This document shows, one piece after another, positions 28,101 through 35,425 of a DNA stretch of 64,000 nucleotides (position 1 is the stretch's first letter; every line of letters starts with the position of its first letter). The DNA comes from SMWN01 sp965221455 (GTDB lineage: Bacteria > Pseudomonadota > Gammaproteobacteria > Eutrophobiales > Eutrophobiaceae), in NCBI GenBank assembly GCA_965221455.1, contig OZ244890.1:2440189-2504188 (forward strand), in the 5' to 3' direction. The position numbers were made by a program, and so were the translations under genes. The notes under the pieces were generated by a model that saw only the letters and a list, made by a program, of their open reading frames with translations, ran no database searches and was not told where the DNA came from.

Positions 28101-28718
28101 GCCAAGTTGTTTTTCCAACTCATCACGAATATCTGTAAGCCTGCCAACATTTTCCTTAGTATGTTTTATTCTGTTCTCGGTCTCTCTGCGCCTTTCTCTG
28201 TATTTCGAGATTCCGGCAGCTTCCTCTATAAAGGTACGCAACTCATCAGGCTTTGCTTCAATTAAGCGGGAGATCGTCCCCTGCTCGATAATGGCATAAC
28301 TTCTGGGACCTAATCCGGTACCTAAAAAAATTTCCTGAATATCCCGACGTCGACAACGTATGCCATTGAGATAATAAATTGAGACTGCGTCACGGTTGAT
28401 TTGTCGTTTGATCGAAATTTCACTGTAACTGGCATATTGTCCGCCCGCTCGACCTTCAGCATTGTCAAAAAGTAGTTCGACAGCCGCCTGACCCACTGGA
28501 TTTCTGGCCGTTGAACCATTAAAAATCACATCTGTGAGTGAATCACCCCGCAGGTGTTTCGCGGAGCTTTCGCCCATAACCCACATCACAGCATCAATGA
28601 TATTAGACTTCCCGCAACCGTTAGGTCCGACCACACCAACGAGATTGCTCGGTATGTCAAGAGTTGTGGGATCAACGAACGATTTGAATCCAGCCAGTTT
28701 GATTTTGCGTAAGCGCAT
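25194..28718 (-). CDS. smc: Chromosome partition protein SMC
   Basis: Large coiled-coil ATPase that compacts and segregates the chromosome with its kleisin partners. 1174 residues. The N-terminal half of the ATPase has Walker A GPNGCGKSN at about 32-40. Two long coiled coils flank a hinge domain at about 515-640. The C-terminal half carries the signature LLSGGEKALTA and Walker B FCILDEVDAPLDD. MukBEF-containing enterobacteria lack this gene, so the window favours a non-enterobacterial gammaproteobacterium. No scpA or scpB lies in the window. Confidence 0.96.
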   Translation of the reverse strand: MRLRKIKLAGFKSFVDPTTLDIPSNLVGVVGPNGCGKSNIIDAVMWVMGESSAKHLRGDSLTDVIFNGSTARNPVGQAAVELLFDNAEGRAGGQYASYSEISIKRQINRDAVSIYYLNGIRCRRRDIQEIFLGTGLGPRSYAIIEQGTISRLIEAKPDELRTFIEEAAGISKYRERRRETENRIKHTKENVGRLTDIRDELEKQLGHLQRQAKAAERYQGLKKEERQLQAELLALNWRNLKAHMKNEDELVTTQENLVEAGVAEVRQAESDIEKNRDELVTASGTFNKVQSDFYSVGGEISQLEQKIQYTKERMASIEQDIEQAQMEEAKVKQQLQQDKNSLEKLILTAGSLEPELQGSRNESDKAYEFLNESEQAMQGWQTEWDKFNAVVADYSRQKQIAETRIEHLQQNIEDSLQRRKALEQESSGIDEDAVRRTIDKQKAAIQAAGEKQSDISRQLEVKRQTLLSLRNEIHGLEQKANEQRRSQQTLEGRLSSLEALQQFSFGKDQEEMSRWLKSTGLSDKPRLAQQMNVESDWIRAVEVVLENNLQDIIVDEHDRYTTKLALLSEGNLGIISTTGESSSNKTLSAQSNFPRLADKINVDFSLAGLLDGIYIAEDLDAAKKIKTQLKGNESVITRDGIWLGRDWSRVCRGMDEQKRTLVREQEIQDLKVLHVAAEKQLHELEGNIEKHQSSREQLEKSLDDLQSSLHRNQEVLSEYRAALAASQVQQEQVKTRGERISEELISLGEQIKDDEFEIGTINDSLQSVSSNCKDMESQREVLIKLREQHRTSLKNARQRWQAIHEKSHGIALQLESISSQRASSEQASKRNQMQLEYLRKRYEDLERALSECEQPLQEYQASLELKLKEKIDAEKFLADARTSVQTIENSLRECEQIRSVKEQRLQELRELLEKARLATQESRIRLQTVEEQLESNGHKVASILEQLAVDADIDERKRRLESLAGKIQKLGPINLAAINEFSQLSERKIYLDSQDEDLAKALHTLENAIRKIDKETRTRFKETFGKLNANLKERFPQLFGGGHAYLELIGEDLLQTGVTVMARPPGKRNSTIHLLSGGEKALTAVALVFSIFELNPAPFCILDEVDAPLDDANVQRYSDMVAKMSKDVQFIFITHNKITMEIANQLMGVTMNEPGVSRLVSVDVDEAIEMAKIA

Positions 28719-28875
28719 GAGGCGTTAAGATACAAAGATTAAGCGCGACAAACAAGCAAAACATAAACCTATTATTAACATTAATATATTTTTTTATCTA
28801 TTTAATTAGATTAGTTATTTAATATGATAATTACAGTAACCCATGAACTTCTTGCAGTAAGCTCGTGAAAAATTA

Positions 28876-28884
28876 TGTTATACT
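28876..28884 (+). promoter_or_regulatory. Extended -10 promoter of queF
   Basis: TGTTATACT is a perfect extended -10 (TGn plus TATACT). Transcription would start near 28891, about 23 bases before the queF start I chose at 28914. The promoter overlaps an upstream in-frame ATG at 28875, which argues against that ATG as the start. Confidence 0.5.
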
Positions 28885-28913
28885 TCGCATGTGAATTTTG
28901 TGATAACGAAACG

Positions 28914-29303
28914 ATGTCTAAAACAACTTCAGAGCAACTGGAAACTTTCTCTAATCCATCACCGGAAAGAGACTATACAATTCATATTTCAACCCACGAA
29001 TTCACCTGCCTGTGTCCTAAGACCGGACAGCCGGACTTCGCGACACTGGAGTTTGATTACGTCCCCGACCTGCTTTGCATTGAACTCAAAGCATTAAAAC
29101 GCTATATCTGGTCGTATAGAGACAAGGGGACGTTTCATGAAACTGTGACCAACAAAATATTGGAAGATATCGTCGCCGCTATCTTACCCAGGTTATTGCG
29201 ACTCACGGCAAAATTTAATGTCAGGGGCGGGCTTTATACAACTGTCGTTACAGAACACAGAATGGAGGGATGGCATCCAATAGATATACCCCCCCTGCCC
29301 TGA
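28914..29303 (+). CDS. queF: NADPH-dependent preQ1 synthase (nitrile reductase) QueF
   Basis: Reduces preQ0 to preQ1 in queuosine biosynthesis, a modification of tRNA anticodon position 34. Starting at ATG 28914 the protein has 129 residues and is the short, type I QueF. The catalytic Cys is residue 34 in CLCPKTGQPDF, and the proton-donor Asp is residue 41. The substrate-binding motif ELKALKRYIWSYRD follows at about 58. An earlier in-frame ATG at 28875 is possible but lies in the promoter. The gene is divergent from smc. Confidence 0.93.
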   Translation: MSKTTSEQLETFSNPSPERDYTIHISTHEFTCLCPKTGQPDFATLEFDYVPDLLCIELKALKRYIWSYRDKGTFHETVTNKILEDIVAAILPRLLRLTAKFNVRGGLYTTVVTEHRMEGWHPIDIPPLP

Positions 29304-29488
29304 CGTCTGATTTCCTCACGAGATTTCAAGTATGTTCTTCCCTTTAAAACCAGTCGTTCAGCTCAGCATTAAAATTTACAGATTCACGCCTTTACTGGAT
29401 TGATATAATTGCACTGCCATATTTATAGTGCAAGCATACTTTTCATCTTTCTTAAAAGCCGGAATACTGGCTGGTGAGAATAGATAAT

Positions 29489-29970
29489 ATGGATACTCTG
29501 TCCACGTGTGTCTATCACTATCTTCTTTTTTGCCTTCCGATCCTTACAAATCTGATCACAGCACCATTTAACGATCTTCTGACAGAAACAGTGGTAAGGT
29601 AACTAGCAAATATTGCATGAACGAATGTTAAGAGGTATCAGGATACCTTCCTGAAGAAATACTTAGCCGCTATACAGTCTAAATCAAAAAAATTCTCTAT
29701 TCTGCTATTAGGGCACTGCTCTCTATTACTATATTTCATTCCTGTCACCAATCGTAACTGTGGTACCGATTCTTTTTTAGTTCATCAATACCAGCCATCA
29801 AATACATCAACGATCCGATGACCAACCATGGTATTCGGTTTCCGGAGCAACGAGAAATGATCGACGCACAGAAAAAACCAACTTTTGGTTTTGATCCGGG
29901 AGTCATGTTACTGACATTCATACCAATAATTAATTTTATTGCCGTACCCATAATCTGTCGCTGGAGCTAA
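29489..29970 (+). pseudogene. cysZ: Decayed cysZ (EI24-domain sulfate permease)
   Basis: Three frames of the plus strand carry successive pieces of CysZ. The first is YLLFCLPILTNLITAPFND ending LLTETV (29489-29601, then a stop). The second is IVTVVPILF in another frame near 29745-29775, again followed by a stop. The last is NDPMTNHGIRFPEQREMI, followed by a hydrophobic LLTFIPIINFIAVPII and a TAA at 29968-29970. The APFNDLL and NHGxRFPEQR motifs are characteristic. At least two frameshifts and several stops make it nonfunctional. In E. coli cysZ lies beside zipA and ligA. Confidence 0.8.
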
Positions 29971-30117
29971 TAAAATATGGGTATAGAATAGCCTGCTCAG
30001 CACATAAGTTCTTGATATAATAATATTCAGCATCTCTAGAACAAATCCTGATTGCCAGTAACCAGGCTTTCTGGTATTTATGCACGCTGATTTTTAAGCG
30101 GTTGGAGTGAGGTTGTT

Positions 30118-31068
30118 ATGCCTACGAGAAAAAAGACTAAAAAAGTTATCAAAAGGAACATAGTCAAAAAAACGACTAAAAAAACTGCTGCGAGCAAGAA
30201 AAAACTCGTCAGTAAGAAAGCGGCGAAGAAAACTGCCACCAGGAAAAAGACCGTCAGTAAGAAAGCGGCGAAGAAAACTGCCACCAGGAAAAAGACCGTC
30301 AGTAAGAAAGCGGCGAAGAAAACTGCCGCCAGGAAAAAGACCGTCAGTAAGAAAGCGGCGAAGAAAACTGCCACCAGGAAAAAGACCGTCAGTAAGAAAG
30401 CGGCGAAGAAAACTGCCGCCAGGAAAAAGACCGTCAGTAAGAAAGCGGCGAAGAAAACTGCCGCCAGGAAAAAGACCGTCAGGAAAAAAACTGCAAAAAA
30501 ATCTCCTGCAAAGAAGAGAGTGGCTAAAAGTATCGCTACGAAGAAGAAAAAAAAGAAAGTACTTCGGAAGAAAACTTCCAGTAAGAAAGAAATAACCGGG
30601 AAGAAGGAAAAAAATAAAGTCACGGGCAAGGTGACAAATATAAAAAAATCATCCTCCAAAAAAACAGCAGTCGCTCCTCACAGGCGAAAAAAGAAAAGTA
30701 ACGATTACATGGGGAAAGCGCAAACTGAACACTTCAAAGAAATCCTGATTGCCTGGAAAAAAGAATTGATGAAGGAAGTGGATAGAACAATGCTACACAT
30801 GCAGGACGATGCAACTAACTTTCCGGATCCCAATGATCGCGCATCACAAGAAGAAGAGTTCGCTCTGGAATTGCGTACACGTGATAGAGAACGTAAACTC
30901 ATCTCTAAAATTGAAGAGTCGATTGCCATGCTGGATTCAGGTGACTATGGATTTTGTGAAATGTGCGGTATAGAAATTGGCATTCATCGTCTTGAAGCAC
31001 GACCAACAGCAACGCAATGCATAGATTGCAAAACTCTGGATGAAATTAAGGAAAGGCACTTGGGTTAG
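30118..31068 (+). CDS. dksA: DksA-type transcription factor with a histone H1-like N-terminal tail
   Basis: DksA binds the RNA polymerase secondary channel and, with ppGpp, redirects transcription in the stringent response. Of 316 residues, about 1-190 are an extremely Lys/Ala-rich tail with six tandem copies of a 15-residue unit close to KTVSKKAAKKTATRK, resembling bacterial histone H1-like proteins. From MGKAQTEHF (about 198) a normal DksA follows: coiled coil with DPNDRASQEEEF near the tip, then the zinc finger with CEMC and CIDC. The C-terminus is normal. The tail probably binds nucleic acid. Lys-rich N-terminal extensions of DksA occur in some other gammaproteobacteria. gluQRS follows after 44 bases. 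Confidence 0.93.
   Translation: MPTRKKTKKVIKRNIVKKTTKKTAASKKKLVSKKAAKKTATRKKTVSKKAAKKTATRKKTVSKKAAKKTAARKKTVSKKAAKKTATRKKTVSKKAAKKTAARKKTVSKKAAKKTAARKKTVRKKTAKKSPAKKRVAKSIATKKKKKKVLRKKTSSKKEITGKKEKNKVTGKVTNIKKSSSKKTAVAPHRRKKKSNDYMGKAQTEHFKEILIAWKKELMKEVDRTMLHMQDDATNFPDPNDRASQEEEFALELRTRDRERKLISKIEESIAMLDSGDYGFCEMCGIEIGIHRLEARPTATQCIDCKTLDEIKERHLG
30208..30477 (+). repeat. Six tandem 45-bp repeats inside dksA
   Basis: Units start at 30208, 30253, 30298, 30343, 30388 and 30433. They are nearly identical, the main variation being a codon switching Thr and Ala (KKTATRK or KKTAARK). A diverged seventh unit starts at 30478 with GTCAGG. Because the unit is a multiple of three, copy-number change would lengthen or shorten the basic tail without a frameshift. 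Confidence 0.95.
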
Positions 31069-31112
31069 CCTACAGTAATGATACAGTCGATTTCGACTGT
31101 TTTGGTTATAAG

Positions 31113-31991
31113 ATGTCAGTCATCGGTCGATTCGCACCTTCGCCTAACGGGCCTTTGCATTTCGGCTCGGTTGTGGCTGCCGTTGCTAGCTACATGCATG
31201 CAAAAAAACAAGGTGGAAAATGGCTGGTGCGCATGGATGACATTGACACCGCACGCAATCAGGATGGCGCCGATACCTCTATTTTAAAATCGCTTGAGTT
31301 ACTTGGCCTACATTGGGATGGTGAAGTTCTGTTCCAATATCACCGACGACAGGCTTATTTGGAAGCACTGGATATTCTCACCGAGAAAGGACTCATCTAT
31401 CAATGTACCTGTACCAGAAAACAGTTACAAGGCAAGATTTACCCCGGGACCTGTCGCCACCAGGCACATGGAACTGATCAACGACACGCACTGCGTATTA
31501 TCAGCAATCGGTCGGCCATCGGACTCAATGATAAAATCCAGGGTTACTTCCAACAAGTTCTGGAGACCGAGATTGGGGATTTCATCGTGCATCGTGCCGA
31601 TGGTCTTGCCGCCTATCATATCGCTACTGTTGTTGACGATGCATGGCAGGGCATCACCGAAATAGTAAGAGGTGCAGATTTATTGGACTCCACCCCCAGG
31701 CAAATTTATTTGCAACAAACACTCGATTATCCAACACCTTCTTATGCACATTTACCTGTCGCCGTTGACCGACATGGTGTCAAATTGAGCAAACAACAGC
31801 ATGCTGATCCGATTAACGACACGCAACCTCTATTGACGTTGTTCCTGGCACTGGAATTTCTGGGACAGGCTCCGGATAAAATAACATTGGAAGGAAGCGT
31901 TGAGGAAATTATTGAATGGGGAATTAAACACTGGTCAATGAAGAAAATTCCCCGACAGGGCGACTTGAAATGTAATTCTATCTTGTCTTAA
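31113..31991 (+). CDS. gluQRS: Glutamyl-Q tRNA(Asp) synthetase
   Basis: Attaches glutamate to the queuosine of tRNA(Asp), giving glutamyl-queuosine. The 292-residue protein is a glutamyl-tRNA synthetase paralogue without the anticodon-binding domain. The HIGH-like motif lies in RFAPSPNGPLHFGS (about 5-18). A Cys cluster for zinc is visible (CTC at about 100-102 and a later Cys in YPGTCRH), and the KMSKS equivalent is KLSKQQ. dksA-gluQRS is a conserved pair in gammaproteobacteria, and queF in the same window supplies the queuosine precursor pathway. Confidence 0.94.
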   Translation: MSVIGRFAPSPNGPLHFGSVVAAVASYMHAKKQGGKWLVRMDDIDTARNQDGADTSILKSLELLGLHWDGEVLFQYHRRQAYLEALDILTEKGLIYQCTCTRKQLQGKIYPGTCRHQAHGTDQRHALRIISNRSAIGLNDKIQGYFQQVLETEIGDFIVHRADGLAAYHIATVVDDAWQGITEIVRGADLLDSTPRQIYLQQTLDYPTPSYAHLPVAVDRHGVKLSKQQHADPINDTQPLLTLFLALEFLGQAPDKITLEGSVEEIIEWGIKHWSMKKIPRQGDLKCNSILS

Positions 31992-32198
31992 AAGCAACCA
32001 AATAACTCGCATAAATTGCATCGACAGCAGTCATTGGAATTTATATTTTTTTCGAGATTGATAGGTCTAAACGGGATATTCATGAATGTGATATAACCTG
32101 TCCAGGTAACAAAGGCCTTAACGGGCGATATGACGAAAAACAATGATCGTTTCATACAGAATAGAATTGTTATAATTCAATTTTCTAAAAACCAACAT

Positions 32199-32855
32199 AT
32201 GAATGCCATGTTAAAACTATTACAGCATCTCTTCTTGTTCGCTCTATCAATGGACATTTTTGCTGTCGAAAAAATCACTATCTCGGGCTTATTTAATGAT
32301 AAGGCTATTGCCATCATTGACGGCAAACAAAGGTTACTCAAGGCAGGCGAGCCCAGTCCGGAAGGCGTCATTCTTATCTCGGCAAATACTGAAGAAGCAG
32401 TGATAGAAATCAATGGTGAACAAAATACTTACAAGATGGGACATCACATAAGCGGAAATTACAAAAAACCTTCAGGTTACAACTCTGTTTCCATCGCCCC
32501 TGATAGATATGGCATGTACGAAGTCGGCGGTAGCATCAATGACTTCCAGGTAAATTTTTTAGTTGATACCGGTGCAACATTAATTTCAATGAATAGCCAT
32601 GATGCAAAAAGAATCGGTATTGACTATAGGCTGGAAGGTGAGAAAAGTCTATCAGAAACAGCCTCGGGGGTAAGTAAAATTTATCTGGTTAATTTAAAGA
32701 CTGTAATAGTGGGCGACATTAAACTACACGACGTACAAGCAGCCGTCCACAACGGAGACTTTCCCAGAACCATACTTTTAGGAAATACTTTCCTCAACAG
32801 GGTGAAAATGATGCGAGAAGGTCAAATGCTTAAACTCGAAGAAAAACCATATTAG
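32199..32855 (+). CDS. Retropepsin-like aspartic protease, exported (clan AA family)
   Basis: Likely a periplasmic or membrane-attached aspartic protease of the bacterial retropepsin-like family. I start at ATG 32199, which gives a signal peptide (LLQHLFLFALSMDIFA); an in-frame ATG at 32130 is possible. The active-site motif is FLVDTGATLISM, near residue 140 in this numbering. ILLGNTFLNRVKM near the C-terminus is the second hallmark. The N-terminal part (about 30-90) resembles a small beta domain. Substrate unknown. The gene stands alone between gluQRS and the convergent cobalamin operon. Confidence 0.82.
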   Translation: MNAMLKLLQHLFLFALSMDIFAVEKITISGLFNDKAIAIIDGKQRLLKAGEPSPEGVILISANTEEAVIEINGEQNTYKMGHHISGNYKKPSGYNSVSIAPDRYGMYEVGGSINDFQVNFLVDTGATLISMNSHDAKRIGIDYRLEGEKSLSETASGVSKIYLVNLKTVIVGDIKLHDVQAAVHNGDFPRTILLGNTFLNRVKMMREGQMLKLEEKPY

Positions 32856-32866
32856 TCAATACTTGA

Positions 32867-33421
32867 TCAATCTTTTAAACGTTCGCTTTCCCAGTATATC
32901 TCATGACCTCCCTCACTGCGTGCCAATGTCCTGGCCAATACAAATAACAGGTCCGACAATCGATTTAAAAACCTAAGCGAAAATTCATTGATAGACGTTT
33001 CATGGGACAAATTTACGAACTGACGCTCCGCACGACGACAAACCGTGCGTGCATAGTGACATGTCGCTGCAGAAACAGAACCGCCAGGCAATATAAATTC
33101 TTTCAGCGGCGGCAAAGACGCATTATACCTGTCGATGATCTTTTCAATATACTGAACATGCCTGTCATCAACAATTATGTTATAGGGAATGGCAAGTTCT
33201 CCGCCAATATCGAACAGCACATGCTGAATATCTATTAGATAATCCCTGATTGTTTTATCAATATCATTCGCAACCAGGAGTCCCAACAAGCTATTTAGTT
33301 CATCAACATCGCCAAAAGTATTTACGCGACTCTCATCCTTGTTTACACGACTACCATCCGCCAGACCTGTAGTTCCATCATCCCCGGTCCTAGTGTAAAT
33401 TTTTGAAAGTCGATGTCCCAT
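32867..33421 (-). CDS. Cob(I)alamin adenosyltransferase, PduO type
   Basis: Transfers the adenosyl group of ATP to cob(I)alamin, giving adenosylcobalamin. 184 residues, a five-helix bundle family. The N-terminal ATP-binding motif is IYTRTGDDGTTGL, and the conserved C-terminal motif is VCRRAERQFV followed by LNRLSDLLFVLAR. Last gene of the riboswitch-controlled cluster, 30 bases after the BtuF-like gene. Its presence implies that imported corrinoid is converted to the coenzyme form, although metH itself uses methylcobalamin. Confidence 0.92.
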   Translation of the reverse strand: MGHRLSKIYTRTGDDGTTGLADGSRVNKDESRVNTFGDVDELNSLLGLLVANDIDKTIRDYLIDIQHVLFDIGGELAIPYNIIVDDRHVQYIEKIIDRYNASLPPLKEFILPGGSVSAATCHYARTVCRRAERQFVNLSHETSINEFSLRFLNRLSDLLFVLARTLARSEGGHEIYWESERLKD

Positions 33422-33451
33422 AAAAAAATTTGATAGCTGTTTTACATATTA

Positions 33452-34372
33452 TTATTGTAACTTGATCGCAAATGGCAGGTCAGTCGCCAAACTATGTACA
33501 TCAGGATGTAATGCGTTCGCAATTATTTCCAGGCTGTCCACAAGACGGGGGCCTGGACGATTAAAATAGGCGTTGCCATCAGAGAAATAGACTCGATTAT
33601 TTTTAACACAAGGCAGATCATCCCAACCGTCATTTGATTGTAATATCGGCAAGTCCTCAAGCGCACGATCCACAGAGAAACCGCAACAAGCGACAAACAT
33701 CACATCAGGCTGATTCGCGAAAATATCTTCCCACAATGTTGTTGCTGACGGTTGATGCTTGTTGCCTAAACAATCCACACCTCCCGCCATTTCAATTAAT
33801 TCAGGTGTCCAGTGGCCTGCATTGAACGGTGGATTTATCCATTCGAGAAAAGCTACTTTAGGATATTCCTGTATTTCGATATAGGTCTCAGTCAATGCAC
33901 GCACTTTCTCAACCCGCTCGGTTAAATTATTCACAACCTTTACAGCCATTGTTCTGCTCCCGGCCTCTTCTCCAAGAAATAATAAGGTGGCAAACATATC
34001 TTCCAGGCACATAGGCTCAAGATTCACCAACCTTGGTGTCTTTGAGAACCGAAGGATGGTTTCTGCTATCTCGACTTCTGAGACAGCACATACTTCACAC
34101 AATCCCTGAGTCACGATGATATCCGCTTGTAGCGCTTCCAGTAACTCTGCATTGAGTGAATATAAGGCGTTAGTGGTTCCCAGTTGAGTACGCACCGACT
34201 GGTCTATTTCAAGACTTGAAAGATCATGCGGAATCACGCTTTTTGTCACGACGGGTAAGCCGATGACATCCGCTGGATAGTCGCATTCATGCGAAACGCC
34301 TACTAGATTTTCCCTTAGGCCCAATGCACAGATGATTTCGGTCGCGCTAGGCAAGAGCGACACTATTTTCAT
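33452..34372 (-). CDS. BtuF-like cobalamin-binding protein without signal peptide
   Basis: Member of the periplasmic-binding-protein fold that binds corrinoids. I start at ATG 34372, which overlaps the previous stop as ATGA and has GGGAG 8 bases upstream, giving 306 residues. The protein begins directly with MKIVSLLPSATEI, so no signal peptide is seen and the location is unclear. LVGVSHECDYP and ITQGLCEVCAVS are typical of this BtuF-like subgroup. It lies in the B12 operon with a BtuB-like receptor, but no BtuC or BtuD is in the window. Confidence 0.85.
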   Translation of the reverse strand: MKIVSLLPSATEIICALGLRENLVGVSHECDYPADVIGLPVVTKSVIPHDLSSLEIDQSVRTQLGTTNALYSLNAELLEALQADIIVTQGLCEVCAVSEVEIAETILRFSKTPRLVNLEPMCLEDMFATLLFLGEEAGSRTMAVKVVNNLTERVEKVRALTETYIEIQEYPKVAFLEWINPPFNAGHWTPELIEMAGGVDCLGNKHQPSATTLWEDIFANQPDVMFVACCGFSVDRALEDLPILQSNDGWDDLPCVKNNRVYFSDGNAYFNRPGPRLVDSLEIIANALHPDVHSLATDLPFAIKLQ

Positions 34373-34902
34373 GATGACCACTCCCTTGGTAAAATATCAG
34401 TAAATAAAAAACCTTGTTTTTCCACTGTTCCGCCTGACTGAACCTGAATTGCCTGATCGAACATCGGTCCATCCCGGGTAAAAGTGTGGAATTCCCCGTA
34501 TTCACCACAAGGATTAACTTCAGCGGGTAATGTTCGCAGGAACTTTCTGTCAAAGTCATGGCCAGCAAATTTTCTATTCAACTTCTCTGGATCCATACAA
34601 GTAATGCCTGCACGCAAGCCTGCTTCAATCATCTCTTCCGCAGGAGAATCTGTCGGTTCATTCCAAAGTGGAAACAAGGATTCAAAATCTGTTTTTTTCC
34701 AGAAGATTCTCACGATATTTGCGAACATCTTCCGCCTGACTCCGTGCATTGCTGATCGCTGAAATACCTCATTAAAGGCCGTCATCAGTCCGACGACTTC
34801 ACATTCATCTTGTTGTTGCAATCGATATAATGTCCACGCAGAATCTTTGCCGCTGCTCCATGACAAGACGACTCGTTGTTTAGTTAGGGATTGCCTTTGC
34901 AT
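34369..34902 (-). CDS. PP-loop ATP pyrophosphatase (DUF71/diphthine-ammonia-ligase-like), internally deleted
   Basis: Adenine-nucleotide alpha-hydrolase family; bacterial members have no settled function but recur beside B12 genes. The PP-loop is WSSGKDSAWTLY (about 15-26), and the family's C-terminal CGEYGEFHTF is present. The 177 residues are clearly fewer than the usual 220 or so. After MHGVRRKM the expected middle region is missing. The following bases read EDVRKYRENLLEK in a different frame before the main frame resumes at FESLFPLW, next to a run of seven T (plus strand, 34692-34698). I infer a deletion of about 45-55 codons. It may be inactive despite the open frame. Confidence 0.75.
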   Translation of the reverse strand: MQRQSLTKQRVVLSWSSGKDSAWTLYRLQQQDECEVVGLMTAFNEVFQRSAMHGVRRKMFANIVRIFWKKTDFESLFPLWNEPTDSPAEEMIEAGLRAGITCMDPEKLNRKFAGHDFDRKFLRTLPAEVNPCGEYGEFHTFTRDGPMFDQAIQVQSGGTVEKQGFLFTDILPREWSS

Positions 34903-35413
34903 CGTCTTTATTTAAATTTAAATACCGGTATTGGAACCCCTCATAGGCACCGAACAATATGATCCCGTAAAACGTATCCGCCAATATACTTCTGCCAAAG
35001 TAAGGAAGACCATTGATATAGCATAACAACAAACCATCGGATGTATGTGGATAGTAAACCCACCAGGAACTCGCATTCGACAAGATAAAGAATATTAATG
35101 CGGAAATAAAAATTGCCGATCCCATGCGGAACAATGAACGCCGTTTACTCAGTAGTAACTTTCCGACGCAGACGGAAAGCGCAAAACCAATATAAACAGA
35201 AAGCATGATCGTGGAATGATACAATCCCGTGATAACGTCACCAATCAATAAAGCCACCAATGGAATCGCCCATGACCATTTATTACTCATATAAGCACCG
35301 GAAAATAAACCCAAAGCCCCGACCGGCGTAAAACCCATCGGATGCGGCAGCAATCTTGAAAACGCTACTACCAGTATAAGCAAGTAACTGGCAATCAATT
35401 TGTGTTTTTGCAT
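34880..35413 (-). CDS. DUF6580 family membrane protein, candidate B12-related transporter
   Basis: 177 residues with about five or six transmembrane segments. It begins with LIASYLLILVVAFSRLLPH, then GFTPVGALGLFSGAYM, a motif typical of this family, and ALLIGDVITGLYH. The shape and size resemble substrate-binding (S) components of ECF transporters, which is a resemblance only. It lies 12 bases after the BtuB-like receptor and overlaps the next gene by 23 bases, so it is in the riboswitch-controlled transcript. A role in corrinoid transport across the inner membrane is my inference. Confidence 0.78.
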   Translation of the reverse strand: MQKHKLIASYLLILVVAFSRLLPHPMGFTPVGALGLFSGAYMSNKWSWAIPLVALLIGDVITGLYHSTIMLSVYIGFALSVCVGKLLLSKRRSLFRMGSAIFISALIFFILSNASSWWVYYPHTSDGLLLCYINGLPYFGRSILADTFYGIILFGAYEGFQYRYLNLNKDDAKAIPN

Positions 35414-35425
35414 GTATAAATCCTC

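Noticed and set aside
29745..29951. 68-codon minus-strand frame
   Set aside because: Shadow of the decayed cysZ, whose diagnostic motifs are on the plus strand.
30078..30659. Minus-strand frame of almost only Phe, Leu, Val and Ala opposite dksA
   Set aside because: It is the complement of the lysine codon repeats (AAG/AAA read as CTT/TTT); not a membrane protein.
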